64,000 nucleotides of DNA from DASQZT01 sp963728965 (GTDB taxonomy: Bacteria; Acidobacteriota; Terriglobia; Bryobacterales; Bryobacteraceae), in the NCBI GenBank assembly GCA_963728965.1, contig CAVSMH010000002.1, positions 124,001-188,000 on the forward strand, written 5' to 3'. This document shows positions 30,556 to 38,582 of this stretch, one piece after another; position 1 is the first letter of the stretch; each line of letters starts with the position of its first letter. The notes under the pieces were generated by a model, which saw only the letters and a list, made by a program, of their open reading frames with translations, ran no database searches and was not told the DNA's origin. The translations under genes and the position numbers were made by a program.

Positions 30556-33465
30556 TCACCCGGTTGGCCGGGGCCGCGCCACCGCCAGGCGCTCCGCCAT
30601 CATCCGGCCCACCACCTCCGGCGAGAAGTGGGCGCGAATCAACTCCCGGCCCCGGGCGGCACGGCTCCTCCGCAGTTCGGGGGCGGTGAGTACCGAACGA
30701 AGCTGGCTGACCGCGTGATCGATATCCGGCTCCGCCCACAGCAGCCCCTCCTCATAGGGCTCGCACCCCGGCGGAACCGGCGTCAAGGCGTAATCCACCA
30801 GGAACGAATTGTCAGGCCGGGTGAAATCGAGATTGCCCGAGTAGGCTGTGGCGATGACGGGCTTCGCCAGGTGCATCGCTTCCGCCAGGGTCAGGCCGAA
30901 TCCCTCGGACCGATGCAGCGATACCAGGCAGTCGCCCATCTGAAGCAGGCCGGTCAGGTCGCTGCGATCCATCGTCCGGTCGATGATCGTGACCGGGAGC
31001 CCCGCGGCCGCTTCGCGTATCCGCTGCATCTCCGCCGGCCGCTGGCAGGCATGGTTGACCTTGATCACCAGGTAGCCCGCCGAAGCCTGGCCGAACGCCA
31101 GCCGGAACGCGCGCAGCAGTCCCAGTGGATTCTTCCGCTCGAACCCGCTCAGCAAGTCGAACACCGCAAGAAAAACGAACCGGTTCGGGGGAATGGAAAA
31201 GGACCCGCGATCGAGTGGGGCGCAATCCGCCAACCGGATGGAATGAGGGATGCGAACCACCGGAATCGGGGACCTTCTGGCAATGGAGGTCTGGCAGAAC
31301 GCGCTCGGCGTCCAGAGCTCGTCGAACCACTGGAACGCCCCCGTCCAGCGGTCGGGGAACTCTTCCAATTCCCAAGCCCAATAGCCGATGTTGCGCCGCC
31401 CGCCGGTGAACCCGCTTCCCAGCGTTCCCAGGATGAGCTCGGATTGGTCGGCATTCACATGGAACACGTTGACGCCATAGGGGCAGTCGTCCGCCGATTC
31501 ACCGATCGAGCGGTCTTCGAGACGGTACGGTCCGGGAGCGTCCACACTCTTGACGGCGGCGGGCAAACCGCAGGACCGGGCCGCCCTGACGGCGCACCGA
31601 ACCGACTCGCCCACCCCCATTTCGGAGCGCACGTAGCCAATAAAGTTGATGCCGTGCTGCCGGACAGCCGGCGCCGGGGCGCCATCAGGGGCCGTCGCCA
31701 CGGTGTCCGCGGCGCCAAGGCGCTCCGTGACCCTGGGCGGACTGGTCGCGATCCGGGCTTGCGCCCGCCGCCCACGGCCGGCCGCCGGCTCTAACCGCGA
31801 ACGCAGTTTGAGCGAAGCCCCCATGGCGGCATAGACCGATCGGCACCAAAACCGGTGAACGGGATTCGGGAGCGATTGGACGGCGGTCTCCCACTGTCGG
31901 CGGAGGGGCGCAAGCAACAGCTCTCCCAACCGGTATTCGTGCGCCCCATAGGTCAAAAACCAGGCGAGAAATCGCGCTCCATGTTCGCCGCCAGGGTCCG
32001 GGAAGGTGCGTTGCAGATCGGGCCGTGACTGGTAGATTGCCATGGCAAGCTGGGTCAGGTGAAACTTCGCCGTGCCGTTCACCCCCGGCTGGTTCAGGGC
32101 ATCCACCTGGACGGGAGTTCCGCTATTCAGCCCGAGGCCGCTTTGACCAAGCATCAGCATGACCCGGTCGCTCACGGCGGGATCTTCGAGCCCCGCCCGT
32201 TCCGGAACGCCCGACCCGTTTCGCACGGCATTCTTGATTGGCGCCACGAACTCGTCGCTCAGATTGTGCTCGACCTTGCCGCTGTCCACCACCCAGTTCA
32301 TGAACCGCAGGAAGTCGCCGTGAAAGATGTCGGGCATGGCCGCCTGCACATCGGAACGTGCCCGGTAAATGCGGTAGGCGAGCCGGGTCACGCCCGAGGG
32401 GCTCCCGTCGGAGCGGGCGATGGGCCGGTTCCAGACCTCGAGAAACGCGCGATAGCCCTCTTCGGAAAAAGGATCCGCGATCCGCGTAACCAGGTCGGCG
32501 GATTCGTGGTGGGCGGGCCGTCCCAGGTCCGGTATGGGAAATCCGTTGTCGAACACGCCGAACACGTACGGCCAGTGCTTGCATTCGGCGTATCCGCGGT
32601 CGAACAGCCTCTGCCGATACTCCAGCACCAGCTCGCGACCGTCGCCCAGATCGTCCAGCGTTACCCGGTTTTGATGACGCGAGAACGGCTGGGGATTGTC
32701 TGGATCGAAGCCGCTGAAGTGGAAGAAAGTCAGGGGAGAGTCATGGACACGGTAGCCCTTCCCGGCTCGCTGAATGGGCCGGTGGGAGACATTCCAATAG
32801 GCGACGTTGAACCCGGGATCGCGCAGGATTCCCAATCCGCCGAAAAGGCCCGGCGCCAGGTCCATCCACCGCTGATCCACAAAAAGACCCTGGGGCAGAT
32901 CGACCACGCAGAGATCATAGACCTTCTTCTGCCACCACTCGAAAAAGCGCGCGGTCTCGTCGCAGTTGCGAAGCCCGAGGAAGCCCAGGTTGTAGGCGCC
33001 CGACCGGAGTACGTCCAGATCCGAGGGCCGGCCGCGGTCATCCAGCGGCACCGTCAGGTGTGGGGTCAACACGATGGAATGATTGGACAGGGCGGAGACG
33101 AGCGGTTCGAGGTTGCGATAGATGCAGATGTCGGGGTCGAAGTAGAGCAGGCGATCGACTCCCGAACGCTCGAAGAGGTGCTGCGCCGCAAACGGCTTTA
33201 CGGCCGTGCACAGCTCGAGAATGGTGTACTTGAAATGGAACCACCGGGCATTCGGGATCGCGAGGTCCGTGGAAAGGATGACCTCGAAATCCTCGTTCCG
33301 CGGGTCGAAGTAGCCGTCGGGCCGGTCGGCCAGAATCACGAACCGCTCGAGCTCGGGCGACGCTTCTCGCAAGGATTCCATGAGGACCCGTGCGAACGGG
33401 AGGTAGTTCTTCGCAACGATGGTGAACGCAGCAGCCCTCATATTCGGGCCATTTTTGACCGGCAC
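30556..33465 (-). CDS. Bifunctional glycosyltransferase: GT8-like domain fused to GT4
   Basis: The 969-residue protein begins with a GT-A domain (~10-300) resembling GT8 (FTIVAKNYLPFARVLMESLR; the acidic DPDICIYRNL for metal). A ~250-residue spacer with helical repeats follows, then a GT-B GT4 domain (~600-969) with FIGYVRSEMGVGESVRCAVR and the donor motif LHRSEGFGLTLAEAMHLAKP. Two transfer steps in one chain suggest assembly of a repeating surface glycan. I chose GTG 33465: TAAGGAG (including the upstream stop) sits 6 nt before it. It overlaps functionally with the upstream methyltransferase. The frame further upstream to 33711 is the methyltransferase's shadow. Confidence 0.85.
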   Translation of the reverse strand: MPVKNGPNMRAAAFTIVAKNYLPFARVLMESLREASPELERFVILADRPDGYFDPRNEDFEVILSTDLAIPNARWFHFKYTILELCTAVKPFAAQHLFERSGVDRLLYFDPDICIYRNLEPLVSALSNHSIVLTPHLTVPLDDRGRPSDLDVLRSGAYNLGFLGLRNCDETARFFEWWQKKVYDLCVVDLPQGLFVDQRWMDLAPGLFGGLGILRDPGFNVAYWNVSHRPIQRAGKGYRVHDSPLTFFHFSGFDPDNPQPFSRHQNRVTLDDLGDGRELVLEYRQRLFDRGYAECKHWPYVFGVFDNGFPIPDLGRPAHHESADLVTRIADPFSEEGYRAFLEVWNRPIARSDGSPSGVTRLAYRIYRARSDVQAAMPDIFHGDFLRFMNWVVDSGKVEHNLSDEFVAPIKNAVRNGSGVPERAGLEDPAVSDRVMLMLGQSGLGLNSGTPVQVDALNQPGVNGTAKFHLTQLAMAIYQSRPDLQRTFPDPGGEHGARFLAWFLTYGAHEYRLGELLLAPLRRQWETAVQSLPNPVHRFWCRSVYAAMGASLKLRSRLEPAAGRGRRAQARIATSPPRVTERLGAADTVATAPDGAPAPAVRQHGINFIGYVRSEMGVGESVRCAVRAARSCGLPAAVKSVDAPGPYRLEDRSIGESADDCPYGVNVFHVNADQSELILGTLGSGFTGGRRNIGYWAWELEEFPDRWTGAFQWFDELWTPSAFCQTSIARRSPIPVVRIPHSIRLADCAPLDRGSFSIPPNRFVFLAVFDLLSGFERKNPLGLLRAFRLAFGQASAGYLVIKVNHACQRPAEMQRIREAAAGLPVTIIDRTMDRSDLTGLLQMGDCLVSLHRSEGFGLTLAEAMHLAKPVIATAYSGNLDFTRPDNSFLVDYALTPVPPGCEPYEEGLLWAEPDIDHAVSQLRSVLTAPELRRSRAARGRELIRAHFSPEVVGRMMAERLAVARPRPTG

Positions 33466-33475
33466 CGAGGGCTCC

Positions 33476-35188
33476 TTACGGCACAAATGCGGTGCCGACC
33501 CGCAGAATCTGGTCGTTGTTGGCGCGCCTGCCGTCCTTTTCGCGGGGGACGTCGCTGCGCAGTGTGACGCTATGCGAGACATCCGCACCGAGGAATCCCG
33601 CCGCCAGAAACCAATGGCGAAAGCAGGCTTCATTCGGGACCCACCAACTGATCCGGTCCACCTGGGTATGGGGCAGGTATTGCCGCGGCACGGTATCGGA
33701 CTGCGGCTCATCCACCACCGGTACGGTGGCCACCACGCGATGTTTACAAACGCTCCGCGCCGCCATCAGCGCGCCGATCGGATCCCGCAGGTGACCCAGC
33801 ACGGCACCCAGAAAAACCAGATCGAATTTCCGCCCGCCGAAGAGCGCCGGGCTGATGTCGTACACGCGCGCGTTCTGGTAACGGACGCGCGAGCCGAGCA
33901 GGTCCTTCATGATCCAGAAGCCGCGGCTGACCGGGCTGAAATAGACCGGCGCGCCGTCTTCGTCGACCCGGTCGGGTAATCGGCCGTTCCAGTCGACGGC
34001 GCGATAGCCCGCCCGGCCGTAGACGTCGAAATCGCAGTATCCGCGCGCATCGACGGTCACGACTTCGGCGCCAAGCTGTTCGAAATAGAAGGCAAACCAG
34101 CCGCCCCCGGTGCCGATATCGAGCACCTGCAAACCCTCCAGCGAGAGTGGAAAACCGTAGTCCCCGATATGCGCGCCAATATCGTAATCCCCGCGAACCG
34201 TGAAGCCGTTATCGAAGTAGTAGCTGTGATACCACCAGGGATTCCCGCCGCAGCGGGACGCGAACTCCTCGGGCCCCATCGTCGCGGAAAAGCGGAGCCG
34301 ATGGCGCGGAACCGAAGGCCGCACCTCGGACTCGATTTGATCGGGTACCTGTATGTCCAGTTCGATCGCCGGAGATCCGCCTTCCGCTATCCGCCGTCCG
34401 GACCCGCACATCATGGACCGGCTTGCCCCATCCGCCGGAAAACAATGGGGCACCGCGCCGTCGCTCTTTTGCAGATAGAAATCCCACTGGTGCCCGCAGA
34501 TGGCAGGGGCAATGGTGTGCATGATGCGGAGCCTACGCCGGTGCAAAGCCCCCAGCAGCCATTGCCAGTCGTAAATCACGGCGTTGGACGGGTCCACTTC
34601 ATTTATAAAGAGCGTCACCTGGAATTCGAACAGCATCGGAAAGGTCGCGCGGTTGAACAAAAACCAGGTGGTCCGGGCGATTCCATCGTCGGTCAGGATC
34701 CGGGCAATCTCATCCAGGTAGAACTCGCTTTGCTCCTTATATAGGTGGGTGAACACCGAATGGGCGTTAATGAATGTGAATTCGCCGGTCTCAACCGGAA
34801 AAGGGGCGGTCAGTTGCCGTGTGTTGTCCGGGGCAAGGCCCACATTCCAGACGTCGTGATGAACGAACTGAAAAGCGGGATCGATGGTCGATAAATTGGA
34901 CTGACACCACTCGACCATGCCGCGGTGAATATCGATTCCCACATACCGTTTCGGCCGCGGATTCTGGACCAGTAACTGGCGCGCCACGCGTCCACAACCG
35001 CAACCAAATTCGAAAACGGACCGGTACTGTGCGCCCTCTTTGATATAGGGGAAAACCAGTGCCCCATCCTGGGGCAGATCGAACATGGAATCCTCATGGC
35101 AGACCAACCGGCGAAACTCCACTGGTGGAAGTGGCGGCGCCGCGTCGGATTCACTCCCGGACACGGACAGTGGGCTCGACGTTTCCAT
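33476..35188 (-). CDS. Double SAM-dependent methyltransferase
   Basis: This 570-residue protein has two Rossmann methyltransferase domains. The first (~35-220) has motif I VFEFGCGCGRVARQLL. The second (~330-520) has motif I VLDIGTGGGWFAFYFEQLG and D in VVTVDARGYCDFDVYG, of the FkbM/Methyltransf_23 type. It probably caps or decorates a glycan made by the next gene, with which it is coupled (its TAA lies in the next Shine-Dalgarno). ATG 35188 is the first start with a plausible N-terminus (METSSPLSVSGSES). Confidence 0.85.
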   Translation of the reverse strand: METSSPLSVSGSESDAAPPLPPVEFRRLVCHEDSMFDLPQDGALVFPYIKEGAQYRSVFEFGCGCGRVARQLLVQNPRPKRYVGIDIHRGMVEWCQSNLSTIDPAFQFVHHDVWNVGLAPDNTRQLTAPFPVETGEFTFINAHSVFTHLYKEQSEFYLDEIARILTDDGIARTTWFLFNRATFPMLFEFQVTLFINEVDPSNAVIYDWQWLLGALHRRRLRIMHTIAPAICGHQWDFYLQKSDGAVPHCFPADGASRSMMCGSGRRIAEGGSPAIELDIQVPDQIESEVRPSVPRHRLRFSATMGPEEFASRCGGNPWWYHSYYFDNGFTVRGDYDIGAHIGDYGFPLSLEGLQVLDIGTGGGWFAFYFEQLGAEVVTVDARGYCDFDVYGRAGYRAVDWNGRLPDRVDEDGAPVYFSPVSRGFWIMKDLLGSRVRYQNARVYDISPALFGGRKFDLVFLGAVLGHLRDPIGALMAARSVCKHRVVATVPVVDEPQSDTVPRQYLPHTQVDRISWWVPNEACFRHWFLAAGFLGADVSHSVTLRSDVPREKDGRRANNDQILRVGTAFVP

Positions 35189-35393
35189 GGACCGATTATT
35201 GTATCCGATCCCGCTTCTGCGCTGTCGCGCCGGCCGGCAACCCGGGAGCCATCCGGCGTCTGACGGGCAGCCGCGCCGGCCCTCCAAGGCAACTCAGCGA
35301 GTCGCCCGGCAGGGTTTTCGAGTTTATCGATATAGGGCTCCTATTATCTACCAAATATGGGGTTATTGGTAGCCAGTACTATTACTTTTTTCA

Positions 35394-35423
35394 TTGCTAT
35401 TCAGGTTTTCGGCCCGCTATAAT
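35394..35423 (+). promoter_or_regulatory. Promoter of the PEP-CTERM gene
   Basis: TTGCTA (35394-35399), an 18-bp spacer and TATAAT (35418-35423) lie 21 nt before the ATG at 35445. Upstream, TACCAA/TTGGTA arms at 35349-35371 could be an operator. The region is clearly AT-richer than its surroundings. Confidence 0.6.
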
Positions 35424-35444
35424 CCAGGCTGAGTAACGGTCTTT

Positions 35445-36260
35445 ATGCGAACAGTTAGTGCTCAAGTTGCTCTGGCTCTTGTTGCGTTTCTTACTCCGTA
35501 CTCGATCACCGCCGGAACAGTCATTGCGACCAGCAGTCAAGGTACGGCAGGTAATCCCGACGAATGGAATGTTATGCATTCCTGGAATGGCGCCACGCTG
35601 ACCGACACGCTGTACGACAACGTGTCGCTCTACCAGGCGGGTTATGATGCGGGAGGCTTTTTGTCGGACGGCTACGAAGCGGTCTGGGGTACCCTGCCGG
35701 GAGCAGCCTGGGTTTCGTTCGCCTATACGGTCTGTCCGTATTGCACGAATTCGAACCCGTCGCCTCCCTCCTTCGTGCCGATCGACTACGTGAACCATGC
35801 GCCGGTCTACTACAACCCGCTGCCGGGCGAGTATGTTTCCTTCTATGCCCATTTCAATGTCGATGCCGCAACGCCGCTCTCCGGAGGGTTACTGAACCTG
35901 CTGGCGGATGACTCGGTAAGTGTATACCTGAACGGCAACTACATCGGCAACCACATGCAACCGGCTGTGGGGGGCCACTACAATTACGCGCTGGATACCG
36001 CCGGCAACGGCTTGATGATCGACTATTCCGCGCTTTCGCCGTATCTGACGTCGGGCGACAACGAACTGCGTTTCGATGTGCAGAATCTGGGTTGCCTCGA
36101 CCAGGGCTGGGATGGAGATGGCCGGGGTGTGATGTCGTTCGGAGTCTCGTACGTTTTGACCTTCGATACCGCCGAAGTGCCGGAGCCCGGCTCTTTGGCA
36201 CTCTGCGCACTCGGCGCGGGTGGCTTGTTTTTCCTGCGCAGACGATTCGCGAAAGTCTGA
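35445..36260 (+). CDS. PEP-CTERM sorting-domain protein
   Basis: This 271-residue exported protein has a signal peptide (~1-23) and a beta-rich middle with a PA14/lectin-like look (LADDSVSVYLNGNYIGNHMQ). The C-terminal tripartite sorting signal is VPEPGSLALCALGAGGLFFL then RRRF. The signal is recognised by an exosortase (EpsH/XrtA) and linked to exopolysaccharide production. Neighbouring glycosyl- and methyltransferases fit that context. No exosortase gene is in the window. Confidence 0.9.
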   Translation: MRTVSAQVALALVAFLTPYSITAGTVIATSSQGTAGNPDEWNVMHSWNGATLTDTLYDNVSLYQAGYDAGGFLSDGYEAVWGTLPGAAWVSFAYTVCPYCTNSNPSPPSFVPIDYVNHAPVYYNPLPGEYVSFYAHFNVDAATPLSGGLLNLLADDSVSVYLNGNYIGNHMQPAVGGHYNYALDTAGNGLMIDYSALSPYLTSGDNELRFDVQNLGCLDQGWDGDGRGVMSFGVSYVLTFDTAEVPEPGSLALCALGAGGLFFLRRRFAKV

Positions 36261-36320
36261 TCGCCCTCGAACGATCGCGCAGGCGCGACAATCGCCTTTG
36301 CGTCACCGGTGGGCTCCCGG

Positions 36321-36350
36321 CCCGTTCACTTATGACCCGTTCACTTATGA
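36321..36350. repeat. Tandem 15-bp direct repeat
   Basis: CCCGTTCACTTATGA occurs twice without a gap (36321-36335, 36336-36350). The second copy encodes the last codons and stop of the GSCFA gene (NHK-TGA), so the repeat may be a recent slippage duplication at a gene end. Confidence 0.9.
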
Positions 36351-37324
36351 TTGGATGACGGCATGTAGGCCCGCTGGAAGGCGGTAACTACGTGCTCGAT
36401 CATGGCGGGATGCACATGTCGGCGGTCCGGCCACCAGGCTAGCTCCGGTTTCGACGACATCACCATTTCGTACGAAGGAAAGTAGTCTACATCCGGAGAG
36501 TCGTCCGCCGCGGCCTGAGCCACCGCGCGGAGCGTAGCCTTGGAAAACATGTTGGCGGTAATGACGTCTTCTCCGGAGAAGGTAGCGCTGAACGGGACGG
36601 GGCTCACCGTTACAATCACTTTGATTCCCGGAGCCCGCTCACTTACAAATGCGATCAGTTTCTTTAAGGCTGCGTAATTCTCCTGATAGTTGGTGACCCG
36701 CAGCTCATAGCGGCTGAGATTGCCGGCCAACAGTTCCGACGGCGCGATATTCAGGTCCATTCCCGTAAGCAGGTCGTGCCAGACCTCGACCAGCCCCAGG
36801 GTGACAATCAGCACCGCCGCGCGCTGAATCTCGCGATGGACGGCGAAGACTTTGTGGCGCATCGCGATGGTTTCTTCTTTCGTGTCGGTGGGTCCGTAGA
36901 AGGAATAGTCGCACCACTTACCGTTGGCAAGCTGGCGCGCCAGGCGTTCATCGTACTGGCTGTCGAAGGCACCCTTGAAATCCTGGAGGATGGAGAAGGT
37001 GTTGTACCTCTGGAAGAAATGGCCGATCGGGCCGAGCCGCGGCGACCAGCTCAGCACGTTAACGCCGATTCTTTCCAGGGCCACTTCGATTTCGCGGGCA
37101 AAACAGGAGCCCGAAGTAAACACTCCGGCGCGCGAATCGATCTGGAACTTGGGTTTGAGCTGGAGATCCACGCGATTTTGAAAGGCGCGCTGCCCGCCCA
37201 TGGAACCTTGCGTGTGTTCGTAAGGGAGGTTCTGGCGCCCCTCGCTGGGGCACGGAATGCTCCAGAAGGAGTGTTCGCTGCGGTTCAGGTTCACCACCGC
37301 TTGCCGCGCATGATAGCGCTTCAT
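36341..37324 (-). CDS. GSCFA-domain protein
   Basis: This 327-residue protein carries the family motif GVFTSGSCFAREIEVALERI, VTLGLVEVWHD and a C-terminal WWPDRRHVHPAMIEHV. GSCFA proteins are SGNH/GDSL-like enzymes, with Ser in SGSCFA and Asp/His in DRRHVH as the likely catalytic residues. They are thought to act on O-acyl groups of polysaccharides. GAGGGG precedes ATG 37324, which overlaps the upstream lipoprotein stop (ATGA). It probably modifies the surface glycan made nearby. Confidence 0.87.
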   Translation of the reverse strand: MKRYHARQAVVNLNRSEHSFWSIPCPSEGRQNLPYEHTQGSMGGQRAFQNRVDLQLKPKFQIDSRAGVFTSGSCFAREIEVALERIGVNVLSWSPRLGPIGHFFQRYNTFSILQDFKGAFDSQYDERLARQLANGKWCDYSFYGPTDTKEETIAMRHKVFAVHREIQRAAVLIVTLGLVEVWHDLLTGMDLNIAPSELLAGNLSRYELRVTNYQENYAALKKLIAFVSERAPGIKVIVTVSPVPFSATFSGEDVITANMFSKATLRAVAQAAADDSPDVDYFPSYEMVMSSKPELAWWPDRRHVHPAMIEHVVTAFQRAYMPSSNHK

Positions 37325-37743
37325 GGCGAGCCCCTCTGAACGAGAACCGAAAGCGGAGCAAGGTCGCGAGTCGCGCCACTCTTCGACCGCACCTGCACAG
37401 TAAGTTCGTGCCAGCCGGGCGAAAATGCGCCCGTGTCCAGCAGCGCGCTCCAGCCGGCATTGCCGCTGGCCGGCATCTTCGGATAGATCTTCTGCACGTC
37501 GGGCCGCGGAGCGCCCGTCTGGCCGGCGGAGGCGAACTTGCGGTCCACGTAAATCGACACCGACTCGATGCCGTCGTCGGCGAGGGCCCATCCGGCAACC
37601 ATGACCTTGCCCGTCACGGTTCCGCTCGCCGCGGGGGTGTCGACCGCGCCGTAGGGAAGGTCGGGATGGGTGTTATCCCGGCTGCAAGAGGCGCTAACCA
37701 GCAGACCGCACAGCAACAACGCCCCCCACAGTGAATTGGTCAT
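37321..37743 (-). CDS. Small lipoprotein, Ig-like
   Basis: This 140-residue protein has a type II signal with lipobox VSASC (Cys at ~20). Its beta-sandwich-like body (GKVMVAGWALADDGIESVSI, GWHELTVQVRSKSG) resembles the Ig-like modules that follow the GWALD pattern in exported bacterial proteins. It is coupled to the GSCFA gene by ATGA. ATG 37743 is preferred to the in-frame GTG at 37752 because it places the signal peptide directly. Confidence 0.7.
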   Translation of the reverse strand: MTNSLWGALLLCGLLVSASCSRDNTHPDLPYGAVDTPAASGTVTGKVMVAGWALADDGIESVSIYVDRKFASAGQTGAPRPDVQKIYPKMPASGNAGWSALLDTGAFSPGWHELTVQVRSKSGATRDLAPLSVLVQRGSP

Positions 37744-37773
37744 CGCGGTCACACCGCTAATTTAACTCACTGC

Positions 37774-38544
37774 TCATCGCCCCATCCACCCGCCGTCCAC
37801 GACCAGGAGATGTCCGTGCACGTAGCGGCTCGCGTCGGAGCACAGGTAGACGGCGGCGCCGGCCATATCCTCCGGATCGCCCCATCGTCCCGCCGGGATC
37901 CTCTCCAGGATCTGGCGGCTGCGCGTTTCGTCGCGCCGCAGGGCGCTGGTGTTTTCGGTGATGGTGTAGCCCGGGGCAATGGCGTTCACATTCACGTTGC
38001 GGCCGGCCCACTCGTTGGCCAGCGCCTTCGTCACCTGCGCCACGCCCCCTTTGGCGGCGGCATACGCCGGCACCGTAATGCCGCCCTGAAAGGACAGCAA
38101 GGAAGCGATGCTGACGATTTTTCCGTAACCCTGGGCCAGCATATGCCGGCCCGCCGCGCGGCTGAGCCGGAAGACGCTCGACAGGTTGACCTCCAGGATG
38201 TGATCCCAGTCCTCCAGCGGGTATTCGACGGCGGGCGCCCGGCGCACCGTGCCGGCGTTGTTGATCAGGATGTCGATGCGTCCGAACTCCCGCACGGTGT
38301 CCGCCACGAGACGCTCGGGGAGTGAGGTATCGCGCAGGTTCCCGGCCAGCGGCAAGGCACGCCTTCCGCGTCTGGCCACGGCCCCGCAGGTTTCCTCCGG
38401 CGATCGCGAGTAGCCATGACAGGCAACGTCCGCGCCCGCTTCGGCCAGCGCCATGGCGATGGCCGCGCCGATGCCTCCCGACGCGCCGGTGACCAGCGCC
38501 TTACGTCCATCGAGTCGAAACCGATCGAGTATCACGGGGTCCAT
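37774..38544 (-). CDS. Short-chain dehydrogenase, KduD-like
   Basis: This 256-residue SDR has TGASGGIGAAIAMALAEAGA for NAD(P), NNAG, catalytic S in IVSIASLLSFQGG and Y-x3-K in PAYAAAKGG, and ends in VVDGGWMGR. Sequence and length fit 2-deoxy-D-gluconate 3-dehydrogenase/2-keto-3-deoxygluconate-type SDRs (KduD), which act in uronate/pectin breakdown. The hexuronate role is inferred from family and glycosidase neighbours. It is monocistronic and divergent to the glycosidase gene. Confidence 0.8.
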   Translation of the reverse strand: MDPVILDRFRLDGRKALVTGASGGIGAAIAMALAEAGADVACHGYSRSPEETCGAVARRGRRALPLAGNLRDTSLPERLVADTVREFGRIDILINNAGTVRRAPAVEYPLEDWDHILEVNLSSVFRLSRAAGRHMLAQGYGKIVSIASLLSFQGGITVPAYAAAKGGVAQVTKALANEWAGRNVNVNAIAPGYTITENTSALRRDETRSRQILERIPAGRWGDPEDMAGAAVYLCSDASRYVHGHLLVVDGGWMGR

Positions 38545-38582
38545 TCTATCGGCACGGCCGGCCCGTCGGATATACTCCAGAA

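Noticed and set aside
33466..33711. Longer N-terminus for the GT8-GT4 protein
   Set aside because: This stretch is the out-of-frame reading of the methyltransferase end. TAAGGAG and GTG 33465 give a clean start.
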